NCBI GenBank assembly: GCA_902362275.1
Contig: CABIWB010000013.1
Location: forward strand, 7,742 to 71,741
From: Coriobacteriaceae bacterium
GTDB taxonomy: Bacteria; Actinomycetota; Coriobacteriia; Coriobacteriales; Coriobacteriaceae
Length of the DNA: 64,000 nucleotides
Direction of reading: 5' to 3'
The notes under the pieces were generated by a model that had not been told where the DNA came from, did not search any database, and saw only the letters and a list, made by a program, of their open reading frames with translations. Position 1 is the first letter of the stretch; the number at the start of each line of letters is the position of its first letter. The position numbers and the translations under genes were made by a program. Of the stretch, positions 26,948 through 35,036 are shown one piece after another.

Positions 26948-29900
26948 ATGCTGGAGCTCAAAGGAATTTGCAAAAGGTACGTTACCCAGTCGTTTACGCA
27001 GGTGGCGCTCGACAACGTAAGCCTGTCTTTTCGCGATAACGAGTTCGTGGCCATTCTGGGTCCCTCGGGTTCGGGTAAAACCACGATGCTCAACGTTATC
27101 GGCGGACTGGACCACTTTGATTCTGGTGACTTGCTGATCGACGGCATCTCGACCAAGGACTTTCACGATCGCGATTGGGATGCCTATCGCAACAACTGCA
27201 TCGGCTTTGTGTTCCAGAGCTATAACCTCATTCCGCATCAGACCATTTTGGAAAACGTGGAGCTGGCGCTTACGCTCACGGGCGTGGGGCATGCCGAGCG
27301 TCGCCAGCGTGCGCGCGAGGCGTTGGAGAAAGTTGGCCTGGGCGAGCACGTTAACAAGCGTCCGAGTCAGCTGTCGGGTGGGCAGATGCAGCGCGTGGCC
27401 ATTGCCCGTGCCCTGATCAATGACCCTGAGATCGTGCTGGCCGACGAGCCGACCGGCGCCTTGGACTCAACGACGTCCGTACAGGTCATGGACCTGCTCA
27501 AGGACGTGGCGCGCGACCGCTTGGTCATCATGGTCACGCACAATCCTGAGCTGGCGTACCAGTACGCCACGCGCATCGTCAACCTGGCGGACGGCAAGAT
27601 CACCGACGATTCCGACCCCTTTGATGTAGCAAAGGCCGCGCGTCGCGAGGCTAAGCCTACGCGCAAAACTTCGATGAGCTTTGTGACAGCGCTGGGACTT
27701 TCGGCGCGAAACCTTATGACCAAGAAGGGCCGTACGGCCATGACTGCCTTTGCGGGGTCGATTGGCATTATCGGTATTGCGGCAATCCTGGCGCTCTCCA
27801 ATGGCGTGAACAATTACATCAAAAAGGTCGAGGAGGATACGCTCTCGAGCTACCCGCTTACCATCTCCAAGCAGGACTACGACCTGTCGTCCATGATGGG
27901 CGGGCAGGGGGCTGCGGATGACGATACGTCCAAAAACGAGGGTTCGTCCGACGACAGTGCCGGCGGCAAGGCTCAGGGAACCGATAAGATCCCTGTGGTC
28001 ACGGCCGTAAAGGATATGTTTGCAAGTGTTAAGTCCAACGATATGACGAGCTTTAAGGCATGGCTCGATGCTGGTGGCGACGGCATCGATAAAGAAGTCA
28101 ATGCCATCCAGTACGGCTATGGCGTGACGCCGGTTGTCTATCGTGCGGGTAAGGGTGACGAGAAGCCCGTTCGGCTTGTTCCCAACGCTATGACCGAGGC
28201 CATGAGCGGCGGCGCAAGTTCGGCGGCAACGGTGAGCATGGATTCCATGGGAACCTCGGTCTTTAACGAGATGATTGACGACCAGAGCTTGCTCGACAGC
28301 CAGTACGATGTCGTGGCGGGGCATTGGCCTACGTCTGCTAACGAAGCCGTGATGGTGCTATCGAGCCGTGGCACGGTGGGCGATTACACGCTCTACAGCA
28401 TCGGTGCGCTGGATATCGATGAGCTCAACGACCTGGTAAACAGCGCTATGACGGCTGACGGTGGGGTCGAAACGCCCGAGACCGGCACCGACTTTACCTA
28501 CGATGATGCGTTGTCTACCACGTTTAAGGTGCTGTCGCCGGCCGATGCCTATCGCAAAAACGAAGAGACCGGCATGTGGGCCGACATGTCTGACGACGCC
28601 GACTTTATGGCTGCCAAGGTTGCCGACGGTATTGACGTGCACATTGTGGGCGTGGTGCGACCTAACGAGACCGCCAACGCGAGTGCGTTGTCCCCGGGCA
28701 TTGCCTATACGCATGCGCTGACTCGCCAGCTTATGGAGCGCGCCGCCAATTCGCAGATCGTAAAAGAGCAACTTGCCCATCCCGAGACGGATGTCTTTAC
28801 GGGCAAGTCTTTCGATGAACTGCAGGGCGAGGCCAAGCAAGGCGTGGATCTGGGCAGCATGTTCAGCGTGGATGAGGTGGCGCTCAAGAGCGCGTTCTCG
28901 TTCGATACCTCCGCGCTCTCGGGTGTTGCCGGCGGTATGGACCTGTCGGGTCTTGACTTGTCTGGGCTGGACATTGACCTTTCGGGCGTTGGTAGAGACA
29001 TCGACTTCAGCGACATCATGGACAAAGCGCCGGCACCAGATTTCTCGGGCATCTTTGACGGTCTAGAACTCACGCCCGAGCAAATGCAGCAGGTGGGAAC
29101 GCTTGCCAACCAACTGTTTGAGGGATTTTTGCAGTCTGATCAGTTTAAGGCCCTGACGCCCGAAGACCTTAAGGACGCGTCAAAGCTCGCCGCCGCATTC
29201 TCGACGTATCTTGAGCATGATGCTGCAGCCCAGCAATGCCTGGCTCAGCTGAAGGCCCTCGGCGGCGATGCCCTGGCCGAGCGCCTGCAGCAGGCGATGA
29301 CCGACTATGTGCAAAAGCAGCTGGCTCCGTATCTGCAACAGGCTATGGGTCAGGTGATGAAGGCAATCAGCGAGCAGATAACGTCGACGGTATCGTCCCA
29401 GCTTAAAGCAGGCGCGGCGGGGCTCATGGGCCAGATGGCGACGCAGATGTCTTCGAGTTTTGCCAACCTAGCGAGCGCTATGCGTGTGGATGCGAGCGCT
29501 TTTGCGCGTGCCATTCACTTCAACATGGACGCCGAGGACCTGAGCTCGCTCATGATGAGCTATGCCAAGGCGTCGAAGCTCACCTACGATAACAATCTAA
29601 CCACGTTGGGTTATGCGGACGAGGCCGACCCCATTTCGGTCAAGATTTTCCCGCGTGACTTTGAGGCCAAGGAGCGCGTACTCGACCATATCGATGCGTA
29701 TAACAAGCAGGTCAAAGCCGCCGGCCACGACGAGCAGGCAATCTCGTACACCGACTACATGGGCATCATCATGGGCTCGGTGAATGATATCGTGAATACC
29801 ATCAGCTTGGTGCTCATCGCATTCGTGAGTATCAGCCTGGTGGTGAGCTCCATCATGATCGGCATCATCACGTACATCAGCGTGCTGGAGCGCAAAAAGG

Positions 29901-30202
29901 AGATTGGCATTCTGCGCGCGATCGGCGCGTCGAAGCGCAACGTGGCAAACGTGTTCAACGCCGAGACCTTTATCGAGGGCCTCATTGCCGGCGTCTTTGC
30001 TGTTGTCGTCGTGGTGGCCGTGAGCTTCCCGGTTAATGCCTGGGCGCTTGCTGCCAAACAGGTCCCCAATCTGATGAGCCTGCCCGTGCAGGATGCGCTG
30101 GTGCTCATCGCGATTTCGGTGCTGCTGACGGTTGTCGCCGGCCTGCTGCCGGCCCGCAGCGCATCCAAGAAAGACCCCGTGGAGGCCCTACGCTCCGAAT
30201 AA
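26948..30202 (+). CDS. MacB/FtsX-type ABC exporter, ATPase and permease in one chain
   Basis: 1,084 residues. The N-terminal ATPase (about 1-230) has LGPSGSGKTTMLN, signature QLSGGQMQRVAIARAL and Walker B IVLADEPTGALDS. A first membrane helix follows (IIGIAAILALSNGVNN, near 280). A very large outside domain spans about 300-930 and includes alanine-rich helices and a short leucine-rich repeat (DLSGLDLSGLDIDLSGV). The last 150 residues hold the three closing helices of the MacB/FtsX permease fold and end in SASKKDPVEALRSE, a typical C-terminus. These transporters move lipoproteins, peptides or antibiotics, or act as mechanotransmitters. ATG 26948 follows AGGAG. A hairpin repeat overlaps its stop. 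Confidence 0.9.
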   Translation: MLELKGICKRYVTQSFTQVALDNVSLSFRDNEFVAILGPSGSGKTTMLNVIGGLDHFDSGDLLIDGISTKDFHDRDWDAYRNNCIGFVFQSYNLIPHQTILENVELALTLTGVGHAERRQRAREALEKVGLGEHVNKRPSQLSGGQMQRVAIARALINDPEIVLADEPTGALDSTTSVQVMDLLKDVARDRLVIMVTHNPELAYQYATRIVNLADGKITDDSDPFDVAKAARREAKPTRKTSMSFVTALGLSARNLMTKKGRTAMTAFAGSIGIIGIAAILALSNGVNNYIKKVEEDTLSSYPLTISKQDYDLSSMMGGQGAADDDTSKNEGSSDDSAGGKAQGTDKIPVVTAVKDMFASVKSNDMTSFKAWLDAGGDGIDKEVNAIQYGYGVTPVVYRAGKGDEKPVRLVPNAMTEAMSGGASSAATVSMDSMGTSVFNEMIDDQSLLDSQYDVVAGHWPTSANEAVMVLSSRGTVGDYTLYSIGALDIDELNDLVNSAMTADGGVETPETGTDFTYDDALSTTFKVLSPADAYRKNEETGMWADMSDDADFMAAKVADGIDVHIVGVVRPNETANASALSPGIAYTHALTRQLMERAANSQIVKEQLAHPETDVFTGKSFDELQGEAKQGVDLGSMFSVDEVALKSAFSFDTSALSGVAGGMDLSGLDLSGLDIDLSGVGRDIDFSDIMDKAPAPDFSGIFDGLELTPEQMQQVGTLANQLFEGFLQSDQFKALTPEDLKDASKLAAAFSTYLEHDAAAQQCLAQLKALGGDALAERLQQAMTDYVQKQLAPYLQQAMGQVMKAISEQITSTVSSQLKAGAAGLMGQMATQMSSSFANLASAMRVDASAFARAIHFNMDAEDLSSLMMSYAKASKLTYDNNLTTLGYADEADPISVKIFPRDFEAKERVLDHIDAYNKQVKAAGHDEQAISYTDYMGIIMGSVNDIVNTISLVLIAFVSISLVVSSIMIGIITYISVLERKKEIGILRAIGASKRNVANVFNAETFIEGLIAGVFAVVVVVAVSFPVNAWALAAKQVPNLMSLPVQDALVLIAISVLLTVVAGLLPARSASKKDPVEALRSE

Positions 30203-30260
30203 TGTGACAAAGGGACGGTCCCTTTGTCACATTGAGACCCTTGCGAAATCGGGGTCTAAT
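30201..30260. repeat. Dispersed repeat A, copy 1 (hairpin plus tail)
   Basis: Two perfect 16-bp arms, AATGTGACAAAGGGAC (30201-30216) and its complement (30218-30233), followed by a tail containing AAATCGGGGTCTAAT. The same hairpin and tail recur at 36387-36445, and a third, shorter copy lies at 36701. Copy 1 overlaps the ABC stop codon and could act as a terminator, although it has no T-tract. Confidence 0.75.
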
Positions 30261-30327
30261 TACCGTTCGGCAGGTTAAGAACTCCCTCTCCCCGCTTAAT
30301 GCTTGACGAAGAGTCCTCTGGTTTATA

Positions 30328-30364
30328 TACCTATCGGTAGGCATATAGGATGTATTGCCGATAG
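30328..30364 (+). promoter_or_regulatory. TetR-like operator before the first MFS gene
   Basis: TACCTATCGGTA (30328-30339) matches 10 of 12 bases of TACCGAACGGTA found upstream of the deiminase gene (32504-32515). CTATCGG (30331-30337) also pairs with CCGATAG (30358-30364). The site lies 38 bases before the MFS start. The TetR gene at 31796 is the likely binding protein. Confidence 0.55.
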
Positions 30365-30377
30365 AAATGGAGCAACC

Positions 30378-31658
30378 ATGACTCTCACCACACCAGCCAA
30401 AAAAGATTGTCTCCGTGAAAGCGGCGCATTTGCTTGGGTCGTCGTTATTGCGCTCGGCTTAATGTCCGCCGGAACAACTGGCACATATAGCATTATTGCT
30501 GGCTCATTCGTTGCTCCAGTATGTGAAGATCTGGGCTTTGACTACACTTCTTTTTCTTTCTATTTCACCGCGATTCTTCTTGGCCTTGCGCTTGGGCTTC
30601 CGCTTTTGAGTCGCTTCATTCCAAAAGTAATCGGCAAACCATGGCATATTTGCATTGAACTCGTCCTTATTGCTGCCGGCGCCGCAATGGCGTTCTACAC
30701 CGAGGTCTGGATGTTCACCGTCTCCGCCGCAGTGATCGGCATCTGCTTTTCGTTTACAACGGGCGTCTGCATGTCCGATGTCATTGACCAATGGTTCAGC
30801 AAATCGTCCGGTCTTGCCATCGGCCTCGCTTGGGGCGTTAATTCTCTCTGCACGCTGTTATTGAGTCCTGTCGTTACGCTGGTCATCGAGCAGCAAGGCT
30901 GGCGTACGGGATACATCGTGCTTGCGGCCGTTTCTGCAGCTATGATTTTGCCTGCAAGCGCATTTATCATTCGCCTTAACCCCTCTGATCGCAACATGCT
31001 TCCGTACGGAGAGACCGCCTCCGAAACCCATGAGAGCTGCAGCGCCGATGAGCAGGAAGATGTCCTTTCGGGCATGGCACTCCGCGATGCCGCGAAAACG
31101 CCGTCTTTTATTCTCTGTGCCCTTTTGCTTTGTGTGGCGCAGCTCACCTGCTGCATGAACCAGCTGTTTCCAACCTATGCAAGCGAGGTCGGTTTCAATC
31201 CTATCGTAGGAAGCTTAATGGTCTCGGCAGCTTCACTCTCCGATATCTTCCTAAATCCCTTCGTGGGCAAAACATGCGACAAGCTTGGCGCTATTAAAGC
31301 AACGGTCGCATGGACAGGTGTCAGCATTCTTTCATTCCTGCTTCTTATCATTGGCGGAAGCAATGAGACCGTTTCCATCATTGCAGCTGGTGTAAACGAT
31401 GTCATGTTCGCCATCGTTGGAACCGCAATGCCGATGCTTCTCCTCTCGCTTTTTGGATCACGCGATTTTGGAAGGATCTATTCGATCGTTTGCTCAGCGG
31501 GCTATGTCGTCGGTGCTTTTGGAATGCCGGTCATGATGAAAGTTTACGGCATGGCAGGGTCATTCCAGGGAGTATTTATCTTCTGCATTGCCTGCAACCT
31601 TATGATTGCTGCGTTTGCTATCGTTTCCGGCTTTCTCAGTAAGGCTGCTGAAAAGTAA
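30378..31658 (+). CDS. MFS transporter, OFA-like (copy 1)
   Basis: A 426-residue, twelve-helix secondary transporter. I chose ATG 30378 because GGAG lies 5 bases upstream and the operator would otherwise be coding. Recognisable blocks: VVIALGLMSAGTTGTYSIIA in helix 1, AFYTEVWMFTVSAA, DVIDQWFSKSSGLAIGLAWG and GSRDFGRIYSIVCSAGYVVG near the end. The pattern resembles the oxalate/formate-antiporter-like group. The MFS gene at 35037 is a clear paralogue, identical in many of these blocks. It is separated from the deiminase operon by the TetR gene but shares its operator motif, so both probably move substrate or product of the same pathway. Confidence 0.85.
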   Translation: MTLTTPAKKDCLRESGAFAWVVVIALGLMSAGTTGTYSIIAGSFVAPVCEDLGFDYTSFSFYFTAILLGLALGLPLLSRFIPKVIGKPWHICIELVLIAAGAAMAFYTEVWMFTVSAAVIGICFSFTTGVCMSDVIDQWFSKSSGLAIGLAWGVNSLCTLLLSPVVTLVIEQQGWRTGYIVLAAVSAAMILPASAFIIRLNPSDRNMLPYGETASETHESCSADEQEDVLSGMALRDAAKTPSFILCALLLCVAQLTCCMNQLFPTYASEVGFNPIVGSLMVSAASLSDIFLNPFVGKTCDKLGAIKATVAWTGVSILSFLLLIIGGSNETVSIIAAGVNDVMFAIVGTAMPMLLLSLFGSRDFGRIYSIVCSAGYVVGAFGMPVMMKVYGMAGSFQGVFIFCIACNLMIAAFAIVSGFLSKAAEK

Positions 31659-31692
31659 TAAGCGCCGATTGCATCGGCATAGATTGCCACGC

Positions 31693-31738
31693 AACAGGGG
31701 TCGACTCCAAGCCAGACTGGAGTCGACCCCTGTTTTCG
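31693..31738 (+). terminator. Terminator between the MFS and TetR genes
   Basis: A 17-bp stem from AACAGGGGTCGACTCCA (31693-31709) with its complement (31718-31734), followed by TTTCGTTTT. The genes are convergent, so it may serve both. Confidence 0.85.
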
Positions 31739-31795
31739 TTTTAAAGGTTGCCCGCAGGCACCATGGGTGCCAACATGCGCTTCAGCTTGGCTGGC

Positions 31796-32374
31796 CTATT
31801 TGAACATAAGCTCGACTATTCCCGCCCAAACCGCTTTTTCATCAATATCCTCACCTTGAGCGACCGTATTGCTCGCTCCCTCCAGAACGGTATAAAGAAT
31901 TTGTACGTAGAGCATCACGTCAGCACTATCGGAAAACGCGCCAATCTCTGCACCATGAAGAAGGATGTCTTTAAGCGCATCCATGGTTCGTTTGGTCGCC
32001 GTCGCTTGACGTTCCTGAACTGCAGGAATTCGATTTGCTTGAACGCTAACCTCGGCCAGCACGCGCCGGCGCTTTTCATCGCTTCGATAACCACCTATAA
32101 CTGAATTGCCGAGCTCGATAAGCGCGGCCTTGAACCCGTCCCTATCGACTATTAGCGAGTAGTCGCGCTGATAGTCGATGGTCGGAAACATGCTGTCCAA
32201 GAGCGTAGTGAAAATCTCCTCTTTAGAGGGAAAGTAGTAGTACACCGACGGCTTGGATATACCGACAAAGTCGCAAATCTTTCCGATAGACGCTTTGTCA
32301 TAACCGACTTCTGCCACAAGATCGTACATTGCGTCCAATATTTTTTTTCTTGTGCTCACGCTGCATTTCTCCAT
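31796..32374 (-). CDS. TetR-family regulator of the deiminase cluster
   Basis: 192 residues. The N-terminal DNA-binding domain reads STRKKILDAMYDLVAEVGYD, KASIGKICDFVGISKPSVYY, YFPSKEEIF. The C-terminal helical ligand domain is variable, as usual. The gene is divergent from the deiminase operon and convergent with MFS copy 1. Matching palindromes of the form TACCxAxCGGTA lie before both, and a further half-match lies at 32453-32466 close to its own start, so it probably represses all three transcripts and responds to the pathway substrate. The regulon is inference from site position. Confidence 0.85.
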   Translation of the reverse strand: MEKCSVSTRKKILDAMYDLVAEVGYDKASIGKICDFVGISKPSVYYYFPSKEEIFTTLLDSMFPTIDYQRDYSLIVDRDGFKAALIELGNSVIGGYRSDEKRRRVLAEVSVQANRIPAVQERQATATKRTMDALKDILLHGAEIGAFSDSADVMLYVQILYTVLEGASNTVAQGEDIDEKAVWAGIVELMFK

Positions 32375-32452
32375 TGCAAATCATTTCCGCACTACCAACA
32401 TTATTAAGGATGGCAACGGAACATCAATTCGTGTCCAAACATGACCACTATA

Positions 32453-32515
32453 TACGGTGAACGGTATGTATCAGTAGGCGAGCGGCAATTATTCAAAACA
32501 ATATACCGAACGGTA
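32453..32515 (+). promoter_or_regulatory. TetR-like operators in the TetR/deiminase divergent region
   Basis: The palindrome TACCGAACGGTA lies at 32504-32515 and a related imperfect site, TACGGTGAACGGTA, at 32453-32466. They sit between the divergent starts at 32374 and 32599. The first matches the site before MFS copy 1 at 10 of 12 bases. Confidence 0.55.
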
Positions 32516-32598
32516 GGTATAGTAGTACTATAGCAGATGAAACCCCGCTATTGTCGCGGCCGGACAGCATCGCGGGAAACCCGACGGAAGGACCAACC

Positions 32599-33837
32599 AT
32601 GTACGAGAACTATCGTATGCCGGGCGAGTTCGAGAAGCGCTCCAACGTCTATGTGACATGGCTTCCCGATTACATCCGTGCAGAGGGTTACGATAACCGC
32701 CAGCCCTGCGTTGACGTGATCAAGGCTCTGCTCGAGTATGGCGACGTTACGGTCAACCTCAATTGCGGCACCCCCGGCTCCTATGAGGAGGCTTGCTCGC
32801 GCTTGAAGGAGGAGGGGGTTGATCTCGATCGCATCGAGATCACGCAGTTCGAAGACTCCAACTTCTATGTCCGCGACAACGGTCCCAGCATCATGGTCGA
32901 CGACAAGGGCCATTCTTATATGGTCAACCCCGCTTGGACTTATTACGGCGTGTGGGACAAGAACTCCCCGGAGTGCCAGTCCGCACGTAAGGCAGCCGTT
33001 CACATGGCGGTTGCGCTCGGTTGCTTCGATATCGTCAATTCCGAAATGGTTTCGGAGGGCGGCGACCGCGAGTTTGACGGTCACGGCACTCTGATCGCCA
33101 TCGAGGATACGGAATGCCGCAAGCGTAATCCCGAGTTCACGAAAGAGGAAGTAGAGGCCGAGTATAAGCGCATCTACAACCTCAACAAGGTTATCTGGCT
33201 TCCGCAGCCTATGCTCGAGGACGACGACTATCGACTGGGCATCCTCGACGAGAAGGAAGACGGAACTCCCGTCTTTGGCATGAGCTTTGCGGCTCACATT
33301 GATGAGATGTGTCGCTTTATCACTCCGAACAAGATTCTTCTTGCCGAGGTGTCCGATGAAGAGGCAGCTTCGAGCAAGGCTGGCGCAGAGTCTCGTCGCC
33401 GCATTGAGGCTGCCTACGAGATCCTGAGCAACGAAACGGACTGGGAGGGCAAGCCCTTCGAGATCGTTCGTATGCCCACCGCCGAGCCTATTGAAGTCGT
33501 TATCGCCCCTGGCGATGAAGATTACGAGCTCTATAAGGGCTTCATCGACGAAATGGGCGGCAAGTTTATGGATGGCACCCCCTGGCCCGAGGGCCCCGTC
33601 CACTTCTACGCCGCAGCGAGCTACTGCAACTTCCTGATTTGCAACGGCGTCGTTCTTGGCCAGCGTTATTACCACGAGGGCATGAGCGAGGTCGTGAAAG
33701 AGAAGGATGAGCAGGCCAAGGCAGTTCTTGAGAGCTGCTTCCCCGATCGCAAGGTCATCATGATTGATTCCCTCGCGCTTAACCTGTCCGGCGGCGGCGT
33801 GCACTGCTGGACTAAGGACGTGGCGGCCAGTCGTTAG
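32599..33837 (+). CDS. Agmatine-deiminase-family (guanidino-modifying) enzyme
   Basis: 412 residues, longer than typical AguA (about 370). The family is recognised by SNFYVRDNGPSIMV (about 90-103), EGGDREFDGHGTLIAIEDT (about 152), the His-x-Asp pair in SFAAHIDEMCRFITPNK (about 230-245), ASYCNFLICNGVVLGQ and the catalytic Cys in LSGGGVHCWTKD (Cys about 403). Members hydrolyse a guanidinium to a ureido group plus ammonia; AguA makes N-carbamoylputrescine. Tryptophan in the AguA WMRD motif is Tyr here (YVRD), and the early substrate region differs. The ATG is placed by GGAAGG. The carbamoyltransferase gene follows after 120 bp. Agmatine is the default guess, but another guanidino substrate is possible. 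Confidence 0.8.
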   Translation: MYENYRMPGEFEKRSNVYVTWLPDYIRAEGYDNRQPCVDVIKALLEYGDVTVNLNCGTPGSYEEACSRLKEEGVDLDRIEITQFEDSNFYVRDNGPSIMVDDKGHSYMVNPAWTYYGVWDKNSPECQSARKAAVHMAVALGCFDIVNSEMVSEGGDREFDGHGTLIAIEDTECRKRNPEFTKEEVEAEYKRIYNLNKVIWLPQPMLEDDDYRLGILDEKEDGTPVFGMSFAAHIDEMCRFITPNKILLAEVSDEEAASSKAGAESRRRIEAAYEILSNETDWEGKPFEIVRMPTAEPIEVVIAPGDEDYELYKGFIDEMGGKFMDGTPWPEGPVHFYAAASYCNFLICNGVVLGQRYYHEGMSEVVKEKDEQAKAVLESCFPDRKVIMIDSLALNLSGGGVHCWTKDVAASR

Positions 33838-33960
33838 TGAGCCTTAGAGCCTGCGCTCTTTGGCTTAGGCGCCACATGTACCGCTCCCCGAGGGATATCC
33901 GTGTTTTCCTCGGGGACACATTCAACAATAATTTTGATAATAATTCGAAAGGAAATAGGC

Positions 33961-35025
33961 ATGAACAACAGCCTCCGCGGTCGCGACTACATCAACATCC
34001 ATGATCTCTCCTCCGAGGATTTCCGCTATCTCATCGATCTTGCCTGGAACCTTAAGGCTCAGAAGAAGTCTGGTGTCGACCAGCGCTACTTCCCCGGCAA
34101 AAACGTCCTCGCCAACTTTGAGTGGGGCTCGACCCGTACTCGTTGCGCATTCGAGACCTCCTGCACCGATTTGGGCATGGGCTTCACTTATCTGACCAAC
34201 TCCCACATGGGTGACTGCGAGACCGTCAAGGACGCCATGCGCGTCTTTAACGGCATGTATGATCTCATCGTTTATCGCGCACAGAAGGACGAGCAGTTCC
34301 TCTATGACGTCGCCGACCTGGTTGACATCCCGGTCATCAATGCCCTTACTCTCGGCGATCACCCGACTCAGATGCTCGCTGACGCTCTTACGATGGAAGA
34401 GCAATGGGGCGGTTTGCGTACGAGCCGCGGCAAGAAGATGGCTTTCGTTGGCAACTGCGCCGGCGCCCCGGTGTGGTATGGCCGTCTGTGCGCTATGCTC
34501 GACATGGACTTCCTCGCCATCGGCCCCGACGACCTCCGTCATCAGATGTGCAAGGAAATGATCGAAGAGGTGGAGGCCTGCTACGCCAAGTACGCTCCCA
34601 ATAGGACCTTTACCATCACCTCTGACCTCGATGCCCTGGATGGCGTTGACGTTATCGTTACCGAGGAGTGGCGCTACATCAACCCCGAGTGCGGCGAAGA
34701 GGTTCTGGATCCCGACGACTACAACTCCTGGCTGGGCGATGCCGAGTCTTTGTACCCCTATCGCGTCACCAGCGAGCTGTGCAAGCGCACCAACAATCCC
34801 GACATCTTCTGCATGCATGAGCTTCCCTCTGTCCATAACGCAGATCACCGTGTCGGCAAAATGCTCCTCGACCAGTGCAAGAACGACCTCCATCGCGAAA
34901 TCATCACCGAGGGCTTTGAGATTGCCGACGAGTGCTTTGAGGCCAACGCTTCGGTCATCTTCCGTGAGGCAGAGAACCGTCAGCACACCATCAAGGCCGT
35001 TATGTGTGCCCTTCTGGGTCTCTAG
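33961..35025 (+). CDS. Ornithine/putrescine carbamoyltransferase homologue with altered acceptor site
   Basis: 354 residues. All carbamoyl-phosphate contacts of the family are present: STRTRCAFE (about 57-65), YRAQ (Arg near 98), DHPTQMLADALTMEE (about 133) and the terminal ENRQHTIKAVM (about 337). The second-substrate site is unlike ornithine or putrescine enzymes: the HCLP motif is HELPS (about 286) and the D-x-W-V-S-M-G loop is EEWRYINPE (about 235). In a catabolic operon it would run phosphorolytically, splitting the ureido product of the deiminase into an amine and carbamoyl phosphate. No carbamate kinase gene is seen nearby. The acceptor or product is probably not ornithine. Confidence 0.8.
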   Translation: MNNSLRGRDYINIHDLSSEDFRYLIDLAWNLKAQKKSGVDQRYFPGKNVLANFEWGSTRTRCAFETSCTDLGMGFTYLTNSHMGDCETVKDAMRVFNGMYDLIVYRAQKDEQFLYDVADLVDIPVINALTLGDHPTQMLADALTMEEQWGGLRTSRGKKMAFVGNCAGAPVWYGRLCAMLDMDFLAIGPDDLRHQMCKEMIEEVEACYAKYAPNRTFTITSDLDALDGVDVIVTEEWRYINPECGEEVLDPDDYNSWLGDAESLYPYRVTSELCKRTNNPDIFCMHELPSVHNADHRVGKMLLDQCKNDLHREIITEGFEIADECFEANASVIFREAENRQHTIKAVMCALLGL

Positions 35026-35036
35026 GAGCTGTATCA

